NCBI RefSeq assembly: GCF_001456115.1
Contig: NZ_CP013264.1
Span: forward strand, 2,560,501-2,624,500
Length of the DNA stretch: 64,000 nucleotides
DNA from: Sphingobium baderi
GTDB taxonomy: Bacteria > Pseudomonadota > Alphaproteobacteria > Sphingomonadales > Sphingomonadaceae
Direction of reading: 5' to 3'
In this document: piece by piece, positions 7,703 to 16,672 of the stretch
Layout of the letters: the number at the start of each line of letters is the position of its first letter
Numbering within the stretch: the stretch's first letter is position 1
Translations under genes and position numbers: made by a program
The notes under the pieces: model-generated
Databases searched by the model: none
What the model was told of the DNA's origin: nothing
What the model saw: only the letters and a program-made list of their open reading frames with translations

Positions 7703-8487
7703 TTATGCATCTCCGAAACCATTTCCGCCTGCGCGCTCCATCCCGCCAGCACATCGCGCGCCAGCGCGTGTGCCGCCACTTCCCCGACGACGATCAGCGC
7801 CGGGCTCTTCACCTGTTCCCGCGCCACCATCTCGCCCAGATCGGCGAGCAGCGTGCGGAGCGTCCGCATATCGGGACGCGTGCCATTTTCCAACACCGCC
7901 ACCGGAATCCCCGGCGCGACGCCATCGGCCATCAGCTTGTCGGCGATGTCCGCCGCCGTCGCCACGCCCATGTAGATGACCAGCGTCCGTCCCTTGCCCG
8001 CAAGGCCGGACCAGTCCTGATCCGTCAGCCCCTTGCACTGACCCGCGACGAAGCTGACCGCGCTCGATGCGGCGCGGTGGGTGAGGGGGAGCTGCGCCTG
8101 CGCCGCGCTGCCGATCGCCGCGCTGATGCCGGGCACCACTTCCACCGGCACGCCGGCTTCGCGGCAGGCGTCCACTTCCTCGCCGCCGCGCCCGAAGATG
8201 AAGGGATCGCCGCCCTTCAGCCGCACAACGGGTTGTCCGCCCTTCGCCAGCCGCACCAGCAGCGCGTTGATCTCCTCTTGCGGCATGGAATGGCGGCTGC
8301 GCTGCTTGGCGACAGAGATCAGCTTCGCCCCCGGCGCGGCCATCGCCAATATCTCGCGCGACACCAGCCCGTCATGCACGATCACCTGCGCCGCGCCGAT
8401 CAGGCGGGCGGCGCGCAGCGTCAGCAGGTCCGGATCGCCCGGTCCCGCGCCGACGAGATAAACGGTGGCAGGTGCATGTTCGGCCAT
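7699..8487 (-). CDS. cobA: Uroporphyrinogen-III C-methyltransferase (siroheme branch)
   Basis: 262 residues from the chosen ATG. It methylates uroporphyrinogen III twice with S-adenosylmethionine to give precorrin-2, the precursor of siroheme and cobalamin. Signature blocks seen: VYLVGAGPGDPDLLTLRA at the N-terminus, VVRLKGGDPFIFGRGGEE, and VVPGISAAIG. The dehydrogenase/ferrochelatase half of a full CysG is absent, so this is a stand-alone SUMT. As first gene of the sulfur operon it supplies siroheme for the sulfite reductase two genes downstream. Two further in-frame ATGs (8499, 8523) lie upstream; 8487 starts right before the conserved domain. Confidence 0.92.
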   Translation of the reverse strand: MAEHAPATVYLVGAGPGDPDLLTLRAARLIGAAQVIVHDGLVSREILAMAAPGAKLISVAKQRSRHSMPQEEINALLVRLAKGGQPVVRLKGGDPFIFGRGGEEVDACREAGVPVEVVPGISAAIGSAAQAQLPLTHRAASSAVSFVAGQCKGLTDQDWSGLAGKGRTLVIYMGVATAADIADKLMADGVAPGIPVAVLENGTRPDMRTLRTLLADLGEMVAREQVKSPALIVVGEVAAHALARDVLAGWSAQAEMVSEMHK

Positions 8488-8555
8488 GCTGGCCCACATG
8501 GCGAAGGCGCAGCCCAACTGCAATCCAGAATGCTTTTACCGGGGCGTAGGAAAAG

Positions 8556-8567
8556 TTGCGGCCGCAA
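8556..8567. promoter_or_regulatory. Palindrome TTGCGGCCGCAA before the sulfur operon
   Basis: A perfect 12-bp palindrome in the 93-bp gap between astD and cobA, about 70 bp upstream of the cobA start. Position fits an operator for the sulfur operon, but the core contains a GC-only octamer that is common in GC-rich DNA, and I recognise no regulator for it. Confidence 0.25.
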
Positions 8568-8580
8568 AAGCCCCGCCTTT

Positions 8581-10014
8581 TCAATCCCCCATCGCGCCCG
8601 TGTCGATGGGCTTCAATCCCACGCCGATGGAGGCGCGCGGCTGCTCGATTTCCGATGAAACCACGGGATAGGCGCAATAATCCGCTGCATAATAGGCGCT
8701 GGGCCGATGATTGCCCGAAATCCCCACCCCGCCAAAGGGCGCGGCGGATGAAGCGCCGTTGGTGGGCCGGTTCCAGTTGACGATCCCGGCGCGCACCTGG
8801 GTCCAGAACTGATTATACTGCTCGGGCGATCCCCCGATCAGCGCGGCGGACAGGCCGAAACGGGTATTGTTCGCCTCTGCGATGGCGGCATCGAAATCGG
8901 GCACGCGCACCACCTGGAGCAGCGGCCCGAACAGCTCCACATCCGGCCGCTCCGCCATGGCCGTCACGTCGATGATGGCGGGCGTCACGAAGGGCAGGCC
9001 CTTCACCGGGCGGACCATATGCTTGATCGGCTTGCCGCCATTGCTCATCAGATAGAGGAAGCTTTCCGTCAGCCCGTCCGCCGCCGCTTCGTCGATCACC
9101 GGCCCCATATAGGGCGCGGGGTCGGCATGGGGATGGTCGATGATCAGACGGTCGGCGATCTTCTTGACCTCCGCGATCACGGCGTCGGCGATGCTTTCCT
9201 TCACGATCAGGCGGCTGGCGGCGGTGCATCGCTGCCCGCTGGAGAGAAAGGCCGACTGCGCCACCAGAGTCGCTGCGGCGTTAATGTCGGGCGTGTCCCA
9301 GACGATCGCCGGATTATTGCCGCCCATCTCCAGCGCCAATATCTTGCCCGGTTCGCCCGCGAACTGGCGGTTGATCGCGATCCCGGTCTGCGCCGACCCG
9401 GTGAACAGCACGCCCCCCACATCGCCATGGGCGGTCAGCGCCTTGCCTTCCTCCGCCCCGCCCAGCAGCAGGCGGATCGCATCCTGCGGTATCCCCGCCT
9501 CATGATAAAGCTTCACCAGCATCTCGCCCACGGCGGGCGTCTTTTCCGAAGGCTTGAACACGACGCTGTTACCCGCCAGCAGGGCAGGGACGATATGACC
9601 ATTGGGCAAATGCGCGGGGAAATTATACGGCCCCAGCACCGCCATCACTCCATGCGGCTTGTGCCGCACGGACTGGCGCGCGCCCATGGCGGCATCCAGC
9701 CTTTTCTGCCCCGTCCGCTCGGCATAGGCGGACACGGAAATGTCGACCTTGCCCATCACGGCGGCCACTTCGGTCTGTGCGTCCCACAGCGGCTTGCCGG
9801 TTTCCCGCGCGATCAGGTCGGCCAGCTTGTCCTCATGCGCGCGCACGACATTGACGAAGCGGCGCAGCGTTTCGATGCGATAGGCGATGGGCTGGGCGGC
9901 CCATTGCGGCCATGCCGTAGCGGCGCGCGCCACTTCCTCATCCACATTGCCGGCTGCCCCTTGCCATAAAAGCGCGCCGGTGGCCGGTTCGAACGAGGTT
10001 AATGCGGAGCTCAT
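8581..10014 (-). CDS. astD: N-succinylglutamate 5-semialdehyde dehydrogenase
   Basis: 477 residues, aldehyde dehydrogenase superfamily. It oxidises N-succinylglutamate semialdehyde to N-succinylglutamate with NAD, the fourth step of the arginine succinyltransferase (AST) pathway. Seen: N-terminal FEPATGALLWQG, the NAD-domain GNSVVFKPSEKTP, the glutamate-containing LEMGGNNPAIV, and catalytic Cys in FLSSGQRCTAASRL. astA and astB are about 38 kb away at 46-48 kb, so the pathway genes are split. The assignment rests on AstD-like length and motifs plus the presence of astA/astB. Confidence 0.9.
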   Translation of the reverse strand: MSSALTSFEPATGALLWQGAAGNVDEEVARAATAWPQWAAQPIAYRIETLRRFVNVVRAHEDKLADLIARETGKPLWDAQTEVAAVMGKVDISVSAYAERTGQKRLDAAMGARQSVRHKPHGVMAVLGPYNFPAHLPNGHIVPALLAGNSVVFKPSEKTPAVGEMLVKLYHEAGIPQDAIRLLLGGAEEGKALTAHGDVGGVLFTGSAQTGIAINRQFAGEPGKILALEMGGNNPAIVWDTPDINAAATLVAQSAFLSSGQRCTAASRLIVKESIADAVIAEVKKIADRLIIDHPHADPAPYMGPVIDEAAADGLTESFLYLMSNGGKPIKHMVRPVKGLPFVTPAIIDVTAMAERPDVELFGPLLQVVRVPDFDAAIAEANNTRFGLSAALIGGSPEQYNQFWTQVRAGIVNWNRPTNGASSAAPFGGVGISGNHRPSAYYAADYCAYPVVSSEIEQPRASIGVGLKPIDTGAMGD

Positions 10015-10102
10015 GCTGCCCCGATATGGCTGAAAAAGGTGGGAGAGGGAAGGGGTGACGCTGAATGGCGGTTATGGGCGGTTGCCCGAACTCGGCCACC
10101 CA

Positions 10103-11497
10103 TCATGGCACCTTCGGCGCGTCTCCATGCGCCTCGCCCATGCGCCGGATCGCGGCAACCTTGTCGTAAAGCGGTTGCCAGTCGTCCTCCCGGTCGATGG
10201 CGCTCCAGATCGCCTCCACTTCCTCGATATGCATGGAGCAGGGATTCTCGTCCGTCCAATAGGGATGCGTCCGGTCGCCATTCGCCTCGAACCCACTTGC
10301 GACTTCGCGAAAAGGCGCCCAGCTTTCATCGGCATAGCGTCCCGCCGCCCGCGCCTTGCCACCGCGCCAGTCATGGAAAAAGCGGTCTATCTCCGTCCCC
10401 GTCTCGATCATCCCTCGCACGGCGGCCTGAACCAGCGCCGATGCATCGCCGTCGTCCGCAACCCCCAGCCGCCAGCAGAAACGCCGCGTCAGCGCCTCGC
10501 TGAACAGGGCCGGAAACCGCTCCATCTGCTCGACCAGCGGCTCCGCCTCCACCAGCGGGCGCAGCGACACCGCCAGTTGCGCGGCGTCCCAGTGGATCGC
10601 TTCGGCCTGTCGCCCGAAGGCATAGAGACCTGTCTCGTCGAAATAGGCGGCGGTGAAGCCGTTGTCCCATGTGGGAGCGAACCGCCACGGCCCATAATCG
10701 AAACTCTCGCCCGTCACATTGATATTGTCGCTGTTCAGCACGCCATGCACGAAGCCCGCGACCATATAGCTTGCCGCCAGATCGGCGGTCCGCTCGATCA
10801 CCCGCGTCATCAACTGCACCGGCGGATTATCTCCCGGCGTTTCCCCGTAAAGCCGGGTCAACGCATAGTCGGTCAGCTTCTCCAGCAGCGCCTTGTCGTC
10901 GAAATAGGCCGCGCGCTGGAAAGTCCCGATGCGGATATGCGAATGGCTGAGCCGCACCAGCACGGCGGCGCGGGTAGGGGACGGTTCGTCATGGCGCTCC
11001 AGTGCTTCGCCCGTCTCGATCAGCGAGAATGTCTTGGACGTGTTGACGCCCAGAGCTTCCAGCATTTCGGTCGCCAATATTTCCCGCACTCCGCCTTTCA
11101 GCGTCAACCGGCCGTCGCCAAAGCGGCTATAGGGCGTCTGCCCCGAACCCTTGGTGCCCAGGTCCAGCAGCCGTCCCGCGCCGTCCCGCAACTGCGCGAA
11201 CAGGAAGCCGCGTCCGTCCCCGATCTGCGGATTATAACTGCGGAACTGATGCCCATGATATCGCAAAGCCAATGGGTTGGGCATCGAACCTGGCAAGGGA
11301 TGGAAACGGCCGAAATGCCTGGTCCATTCCTCATCGTTCCATGTTTCCAGCCCGACGGCCTCCGCCCAGCGATCATTGCGGAAGCGCAGGATGGTTTGCG
11401 GGAAGTCCGCCGCTTTGACCGGATCGCCGATGTCGGGCATCAGCGCGGCGATTTCATGGGCGGGGCTATATTTGGCGGGTTGCAGGGGCGCGTTCAT
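10103..11497 (-). CDS. selO: SelO/YdiU pseudokinase-fold protein AMPylase
   Basis: 464 residues, SelO (YdiU, UPF0061) family. Members have a kinase fold with inverted ATP binding and transfer AMP to protein Ser/Thr/Tyr hydroxyls, linked to oxidative stress. Seen: NPLALRYHGHQF, GDGRGFLFAQLRD, GTKGSGQTPYSR, and the HGVLNSDNINVTGESFDYGP block holding the metal and catalytic residues. The redox Cys/Sec of long SelO proteins near the C-terminus is not present; the protein ends HGDAPKVP. It lies 88 bp upstream of astD on the same strand with no obvious functional link. Confidence 0.92.
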   Translation of the reverse strand: MNAPLQPAKYSPAHEIAALMPDIGDPVKAADFPQTILRFRNDRWAEAVGLETWNDEEWTRHFGRFHPLPGSMPNPLALRYHGHQFRSYNPQIGDGRGFLFAQLRDGAGRLLDLGTKGSGQTPYSRFGDGRLTLKGGVREILATEMLEALGVNTSKTFSLIETGEALERHDEPSPTRAAVLVRLSHSHIRIGTFQRAAYFDDKALLEKLTDYALTRLYGETPGDNPPVQLMTRVIERTADLAASYMVAGFVHGVLNSDNINVTGESFDYGPWRFAPTWDNGFTAAYFDETGLYAFGRQAEAIHWDAAQLAVSLRPLVEAEPLVEQMERFPALFSEALTRRFCWRLGVADDGDASALVQAAVRGMIETGTEIDRFFHDWRGGKARAAGRYADESWAPFREVASGFEANGDRTHPYWTDENPCSMHIEEVEAIWSAIDREDDWQPLYDKVAAIRRMGEAHGDAPKVP

Positions 11498-11534
11498 ACG
11501 GCGATATGGGGGACACTATGCGGAGGGATCAAGG

Positions 11535-12419
11535 TTGAGCGGCTATACCGATGGATTTTGGTGGTCCCCCGATGGCCTGCGCCTCCATTATCGCGACTAT
11601 GGTGGCGAGGAAGCGGGGGGCAATGACGGGCGGCCGCCTTTGCTCTGCCTGCCCGGCCTCACCCGCAACGCCCGCGATTTCGAGCCGCTTGCCGAAAGGC
11701 TCGCGGGCCAATGGCGGCTGATTTGCCCCGACATGCGCGGGCGGGCCGAAAGCGCCTATGCCAAAGACCCGATGACCTATGTGCCGCTCACCTATCTTCA
11801 GGATATAGGGCGGCTGCTGGCGGACCTTGCCGTCACGCGCTTCGTCGCCATCGGCACCTCGCTGGGCGGGCTCATCACCATGCTGATCGCCGCGACCCAT
11901 CGGGAATGGCTGGCGGGCGCGTTGCTCAACGATGTGGGGCCGACGCTGGAGGAGGCGGGGCTGGCGCGCATCCGCACCTATGTGGGCATCGGCCAGTCGC
12001 ATCCCAGTTGGGTCCATGCCGCCCGCGCGCTGGAGGAATCCAACCGCGACATCTACCCGGCTTATGATCTCGAACAATGGATCGCCATGGCGAAGCGTCT
12101 TTACCGCCTCAACTCGGGGGGGCGTATCGTGCTGGACTATGACATGCGCGTCGCCGAACCCCTGCGCCTGACCGGCGGAGAGGAAGCGGCTCCCGACATG
12201 TGGCCCGTCATGGCCGCCTTTCGCGGCATTCCGACGCAGATATTGCGGGGGGAGCATTCGGATCTGCTGAGCGACGCCACCGCGCGGCGCATGGTCGCGG
12301 AAATAGGCGAAGGCGCGGAGCTGACCGTCGTGCCCCGCGTCGGCCATGCTCCCGCGCTGGACGAGCCGGAATCGGTGGCGGCGGTCGACCGTCTGCTTGC
12401 CCGCGTCCTCCGTGGCTGA
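11535..12419 (+). CDS. Alpha/beta-fold hydrolase
   Basis: 294 residues with a TTG start supported by GGAGGG seven bases upstream; no in-frame ATG fits. The fold signatures are clear: LCLPGLTRNARDFEPLA (oxyanion region), nucleophile elbow GTSLGG with Ser, acid residue in the GEHSDLLSD segment, and catalytic His in RVGHAPALDEP. Cytosolic, no signal peptide. Such proteins are esterases, lipases or C-C hydrolases; the substrate is unknown. The stop overlaps the GTG start of the next gene, so the pair is co-translated. Confidence 0.88.
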   Translation: MSGYTDGFWWSPDGLRLHYRDYGGEEAGGNDGRPPLLCLPGLTRNARDFEPLAERLAGQWRLICPDMRGRAESAYAKDPMTYVPLTYLQDIGRLLADLAVTRFVAIGTSLGGLITMLIAATHREWLAGALLNDVGPTLEEAGLARIRTYVGIGQSHPSWVHAARALEESNRDIYPAYDLEQWIAMAKRLYRLNSGGRIVLDYDMRVAEPLRLTGGEEAAPDMWPVMAAFRGIPTQILRGEHSDLLSDATARRMVAEIGEGAELTVVPRVGHAPALDEPESVAAVDRLLARVLRG

Positions 12420-13554
12420 AGATTTGGCGCGGCCGCCCCGGCTGCTTCATGTGCATGGCAGCTTCTCGCTGGGCGGCAAGGAAGCGCGGGCTGTCCGCCT
12501 CATGAACCTCTGGGGCGATCGCGCCCATCACAGCATCGTCAGCGCCGCGCCGGACGCCATGGGCGCCCGCGACGCCATCGACCCGGCGCTACAGGTGGAC
12601 TTCCCCACGCCGCCGCCTCTCATGGGCCGCCCCGGCCTGCGCCGCTTTCGCGAGATAGCGAACTTCCTGAAAAGTTTCGATTTGATACTGACTTACAACT
12701 GGGGCGCGATGGACGCCGTAATATCCCATCGCTTCGCCACCTCATTCATGCATTTGCCTCCCCTCATCCATCATGAGGACGGCTTCAACGCCGACGAAGC
12801 CAATGGATTGAAGCCCCAGCGCAACCTCTACCGCCGCCTCGCCCTCCAGCGCGCCGAGGCTCTCGTCGTCCCCTCCGTGCGCCTCGAAAGCATCGCCCGT
12901 CAGGTCTGGCGACAACCGGAGGACAAGGTCCACCTCATCCGCAACGGCATAGACGTGGCCCGTTACGTCACGCCGCCCGCGCCCGATGCCATCCCCGCCC
13001 TTGGCCGCACGCCGGGCAAACTGCTCGTCGGCACACTGGCGGGCCTGCGCGCGGTCAAAAACATTCCCCGTCTTGTCCGCGCGGTCGCCGCCCATCGCGA
13101 CCGCCTGCAACTGGCGATCGTCGGCGAAGGCCCGGAACGCGACGCCATCCTCGCCGAAGCCGCTTCCCATGGCCTGGACGATATCTGCCTTGCCGGTTTC
13201 ATGACCGACCCGTGGCGCTTCGTCGGCCTTTTCGACATCTTCGCTTTATCCTCGGACAGCGAACAATTCCCGATCTCACTGGTAGAGGCAATGGCGGCGA
13301 GCGTCCCCGTCGCGGCGATGGATGTCGGCGACGTTGCGAATATGGTCGCGCCTGAAAACCGCCCCTTCATCGTGCCGGATGAACAGCAGCTTGCCGCTGC
13401 CTTGGGTGCGCTGGCGGATGATGCCGGACTGCGCGCCCGACTGGGCCGTGCGAACCAGGAACGCGCCATTCGCGATTTCGACGAAGCGCGAATGGTCGAT
13501 GCCTATGCCGCGCTTTACGGGAAGGCGCTGGCCCAGCCGGACATTTTGCGCTAG
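12412..13554 (+). CDS. GT4-type glycosyltransferase
   Basis: 380 residues, GTG start overlapping the upstream hydrolase stop. Family 4 retaining glycosyltransferase with GT-B fold. The N-terminal domain has LLHVHGSFSLGGKEARAVRL (acceptor side, GGxE-like loop). The C-terminal domain has VGTLAGLRAVKNIPRLVRA, AIVGEGPERDAI, and the donor-binding EQFPISLVEAMA, the ExxxxxxxE motif. No membrane helix is present. Probable role is sugar transfer in a cell-surface glycan or glycolipid, but no other envelope sugar genes are nearby. Confidence 0.88.
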   Translation: MAEDLARPPRLLHVHGSFSLGGKEARAVRLMNLWGDRAHHSIVSAAPDAMGARDAIDPALQVDFPTPPPLMGRPGLRRFREIANFLKSFDLILTYNWGAMDAVISHRFATSFMHLPPLIHHEDGFNADEANGLKPQRNLYRRLALQRAEALVVPSVRLESIARQVWRQPEDKVHLIRNGIDVARYVTPPAPDAIPALGRTPGKLLVGTLAGLRAVKNIPRLVRAVAAHRDRLQLAIVGEGPERDAILAEAASHGLDDICLAGFMTDPWRFVGLFDIFALSSDSEQFPISLVEAMAASVPVAAMDVGDVANMVAPENRPFIVPDEQQLAAALGALADDAGLRARLGRANQERAIRDFDEARMVDAYAALYGKALAQPDILR

Positions 13555-13634
13555 GGGCCGCGCGAAAATTCGTTATCCGGCCAATAATCTGCTATGGGTC
13601 GGCCTTTACGTGGCTGGGGGAGCCACTTGCTGTT

Positions 13635-15053
13635 GTGCGGGAGATGTCTTTGTTCAAGGGTTTGAAACCCATCGTCTATGGTGGTCGTGAGGTTTGGCCG
13701 CTGGTCGAAGGCGGAAAAGGCGTGGCGGTTTCCAACCACGCCAGCTCCGGCGCATGGGCTGCGGCAGGGGGAATCGGTACCGTGTCCGCGGTGAACGCCG
13801 ACAGTTACGACAGCATGGGCAATGTCATCCCGCAAATCTATCATGGCCGCACCCGTCGCGACCGGCATGAGGAACTGATCGCCTATGCCATAGACGGCGC
13901 GGTGGAACAGGTGAAGCGCGCCTTTGAAATCGCGGGCGGCAAGGGCGCGATTAACATCAACGTCCTTTGGGAAATGGGTGGCGCGCAGCGCGTTCTGCAC
14001 GGCGTACTCGAAAAGACCAAGGGCATGGTGTCGGGCGTTACCTGCGGAGCGGGCATGCCTTACAAGCTGAGCGAAATCGCGGCATCCTATGGCGTGAATT
14101 ATCTGCCTATCGTCAGTTCTGCCCGCGCTTTTCGTGCTTTGTGGAAGCGTGCCTATTCCAAGGCGTCCGAATGGCTCGCCGCCGTGGTTTATGAAGATCC
14201 GTGGTTGGCAGGCGGCCATAACGGGCTTTCAAACGCGGAAGATCCGCGGGAGCCGCAAGATCCTTATCCCCGCGTGAAGGCGCTGCGGGAAACCATGCGT
14301 GAGGGCGGCATTTCCGATGATGTGCCGATCGTGATGGCAGGCGGCGTCTGGTATTTGCGGGACTGGAACGATTGGATCGACAATCCTGAATTGGGCGCCA
14401 TCGCCTTCCAGTTCGGCACCCGGCCGCTCCTGACTCAGGAAAGTCCCATCCCGCAGCCGTGGAAAGAAAGGCTGATGCAATTGGAATCGGGTGACGTGCT
14501 GCTTCACCGTTTCTCGCCCACCGGCTTTTACAGCTCGGCCATTCGAAATCCCTTCCTCCGCAATCTGGAGGCCCGATCGGAACGGCAGATTCCTTTCAGC
14601 ACCGAGCAAGCGGGCGATCACACGCATCAACTCGACGCGGGGGTGAAGGGCAAGAATTTCTGGGTAACCCGCAACGACCTTCTGCGTGCTCGCGAATGGG
14701 TGGGGCAGGGGTTTTTATCTGCGCTGAAGACGCCGGACAACACGCTTGTCTTCGTGACGGAAGAGGAAAGGGCCGAAATCCGCAAGGATCAGACCGATTG
14801 CATGGGTTGTCTTAGCCAATGTGCTTTTTCGAGTTGGATGGACAGCGAAACTAATTCGACCGGGCGCCTCGCCGATCCCCGCAGTTTCTGCATTCAGAAA
14901 TCCTTGCAGGAAGCTGTGCATGGCGGATCGCTGGATGCCAATCTGCTGTTCGCGGGCCATGGGGCCTATAATTTCAAGAAAGACCCTTTCTATTCCAACG
15001 GCTTCGTTCCGACGGTGAAGCAATTGGTCGATCGGATTCTTACGGGCGACTGA
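13635..15053 (+). CDS. Nitronate monooxygenase-like FMN protein with a four-Cys cluster
   Basis: 472 residues, nitronate monooxygenase/2-nitropropane dioxygenase superfamily (FMN TIM barrel). Seen: GVAVSNHASSGAWAAAGGIG near the N-terminus, GVTCGAGMPYKL, and the phosphate-binding GGVWYLRDW plus FQFGTRP. Unusually, the C-terminal part has Cys389-x2-Cys392-x3-Cys396-x22-Cys419, a spacing like that of [4Fe-4S]-binding flavin reductases. Activity is therefore likely broader than nitronate oxidation. A GTG start at 13635 was chosen because GGGGGAG lies 12 bases upstream; an ATG at 13644 is the alternative. It overlaps the DUF2093 gene by one base. Confidence 0.82.
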   Translation: MREMSLFKGLKPIVYGGREVWPLVEGGKGVAVSNHASSGAWAAAGGIGTVSAVNADSYDSMGNVIPQIYHGRTRRDRHEELIAYAIDGAVEQVKRAFEIAGGKGAININVLWEMGGAQRVLHGVLEKTKGMVSGVTCGAGMPYKLSEIAASYGVNYLPIVSSARAFRALWKRAYSKASEWLAAVVYEDPWLAGGHNGLSNAEDPREPQDPYPRVKALRETMREGGISDDVPIVMAGGVWYLRDWNDWIDNPELGAIAFQFGTRPLLTQESPIPQPWKERLMQLESGDVLLHRFSPTGFYSSAIRNPFLRNLEARSERQIPFSTEQAGDHTHQLDAGVKGKNFWVTRNDLLRAREWVGQGFLSALKTPDNTLVFVTEEERAEIRKDQTDCMGCLSQCAFSSWMDSETNSTGRLADPRSFCIQKSLQEAVHGGSLDANLLFAGHGAYNFKKDPFYSNGFVPTVKQLVDRILTGD

Positions 15054-15271
15054 TGGCGGATATTCAAGGACTTGCGGTGCTGCACTATGATACGCCGCAT
15101 TTCGAAGTGGTGCGTCCGGGACAGTTCGTTTTATGCGCTGTTTCCGGCGCGCGCATCGATCTTGAGGATCTGAAATATTGGAGCGCTGAATTCCAGGAAG
15201 CCTATAGAGGGGCGGATGAAGCTACCCAATCCTTTATTCGGCATCGGGGTTTGGCTTCCTTAACCAGCTAA
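15053..15271 (+). CDS. DUF2093 family protein
   Basis: 72 residues, DUF2093 family, a short conserved alphaproteobacterial protein of unknown function. The core VVRPGQFVLCAVSGARIDLEDLKYWS is typical and includes a single Cys. Its ATG overlaps the stop of the flavoprotein gene (TGATG), indicating translational coupling and a likely shared function. No membrane segment or signal peptide. Confidence 0.85.
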   Translation: MADIQGLAVLHYDTPHFEVVRPGQFVLCAVSGARIDLEDLKYWSAEFQEAYRGADEATQSFIRHRGLASLTS

Positions 15272-15460
15272 ATTATTTGGGGATGGTTGTTCCAGATTGA
15301 GGCAAGGAATGGCGTTGCGCTGCTTCAATGGTTTGCGCTCACCGCTCGTCGTCAATTTCGTGCATTTCATCGTATCTTTGCTATTCCTTCCCGAGGAAAA
15401 CTGCTGTAGTCTGGGAATAAGGCGTCAGAAATGAGAGCGCCTGACTGGAAGGATGTCGAG

Positions 15461-15550
15461 ATGTCGCGAATTGACGTGTTTGGCGATCGGGTGTGCATAG
15501 TTACGAGCCTGCTTATCGTGGGCTGGTTCATCTACACAGCGGTCTTCTAA
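15461..15550 (+). CDS. Possible 29-residue single-helix membrane peptide
   Basis: A small reading frame, MSRIDVFGDR followed by a hydrophobic helix ending in WFIYTAVF. A purine-rich GGAAGGA lies about 7-13 bases before the ATG, and a 7-bp stem hairpin starts one base after the stop. That start signal, membrane helix and terminator-like arrangement make a real small gene plausible in an otherwise empty 384-base gap. Composition is a little lower in GC than the neighbours. No family recognised. Confidence 0.4.
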   Translation: MSRIDVFGDRVCIVTSLLIVGWFIYTAVF

Positions 15551-15551
15551 T

Positions 15552-15572
15552 CCCGTCCCGATGGAGGACGGG
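15552..15572 (+). terminator. Hairpin after the small ORF
   Basis: CCCGTCC/GGACGGG stem with a 7-base loop directly following the 29-codon reading frame. No T-run follows, so it may be a weak terminator or an mRNA 3' stabiliser. The rest of 15272-15655 shows nothing further that I recognise. Confidence 0.4.
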
Positions 15573-15655
15573 CTGGAGGATGTTCGTCTAGGCGTTCTGG
15601 TATTTTGTCGCTCTCTCCCGTAAAAACGTGCGTTAATTTTCAGAGCGATTTTTCC

Positions 15656-16525
15656 TCAACGGAATATAACGGTTTTCCTGCCGTTCAGCAGCACGCGGCG
15701 ATCTGCGATCCACCGAACTGCCCTTGCCAATACCTGTGTTTCTATGTCGCGTCCTATGCGGACCATGTCTTCCGCCGTTGCGCGATGATCGATCCGCTCG
15801 ACTGCCTGTTCGATGATCGGTCCCTCGTCCAGATTCGCCGTCACGAAATGAGCGGTTGCGCCGATCAGTTTGACACCGCGTTCATGCGCTCGATGATAAG
15901 GACGCGCGCCCTTAAAGCCCGGAAGAAAGCTGTGATGGATGTTGACGCATCGACCCACCAGCTTTGCGACCAGTTCTTCCGATAGAACCTGCATGTAGCG
16001 CGCCAGAATCAGGTAATCAGAGCAGGTGCGTTCGAAAATATCGAACAGGGCCGCTTCCTGAGTGGGCTTATCGCCATTGGCAGGCAATTCATGATAGGAG
16101 ATGCCATGCCATTCCGTGATGCGGCGCATGTCGGGATGATTGGACACGACGCCCATAATATCGACTGCCAATGTGCTCGTTTGCCAGCGATGCAGGAGGT
16201 CGGCGAGGCAATGAGACCCCTTGGACACGGCGATGAGAATGCGTGGACGTTCATCAACGTCGGTAAGCCGCCAATCCATAGCAAAATAATCGCCTATAGG
16301 CGCGAATTCCACCCGCAGCCATTGCGTGCCGCCGTCCATGCGATTGTTGGTCGCTTCAAAGGCGACGCGCATGAAGAAACGCCCCGATTCCCGGTCGGCA
16401 TATTGCTGGCTGTCGGTAATGAAGCCGCCGCGCTCCGCCAGAAACTGGCTCACTGCGGCGACAATCCCGACGCGATCCACGCAAGCAAGCGTCAAGACCC
16501 AGGATGAAGCAACAGGACCGTTCAA
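15656..16525 (-). CDS. purU: Formyltetrahydrofolate deformylase
   Basis: 289 residues. It hydrolyses 10-formyl-THF to formate and THF, balancing one-carbon units and supplying formate for purine synthesis. An N-terminal ACT domain (residues about 8-85, starting WVLTLACVDRVGIVAAVSQFL) precedes the formyltransferase-like catalytic domain. That domain carries the Asn/His/Asp triad in VNIHHSFLPGFKGARPY and HFVTANLDEGPII. The length is normal. It is flanked by a small-ORF region downstream and the DUF1338 gene 147 bp upstream. Confidence 0.95.
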   Translation of the reverse strand: MNGPVASSWVLTLACVDRVGIVAAVSQFLAERGGFITDSQQYADRESGRFFMRVAFEATNNRMDGGTQWLRVEFAPIGDYFAMDWRLTDVDERPRILIAVSKGSHCLADLLHRWQTSTLAVDIMGVVSNHPDMRRITEWHGISYHELPANGDKPTQEAALFDIFERTCSDYLILARYMQVLSEELVAKLVGRCVNIHHSFLPGFKGARPYHRAHERGVKLIGATAHFVTANLDEGPIIEQAVERIDHRATAEDMVRIGRDIETQVLARAVRWIADRRVLLNGRKTVIFR

Positions 16526-16672
16526 CGCATGCCTCCCGATAATGGATAGGGAGCGTTGCCTTAATCTGTTTCGGTGATCAACCCGTTAACCACGACTGCT
16601 TCGACCTTTCCGGCTTTGAAGCTGAGAATGGGGCAGGACGACATGGCAGCACGGAAGATCGTAGAATTTCGG

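Noticed and set aside
8556..8567. Restriction-type palindrome as proof of an operator for the sulfur operon
   Set aside because: A GC-rich 12-mer palindrome is weak evidence alone; kept only as a low-confidence feature and not as a finding.
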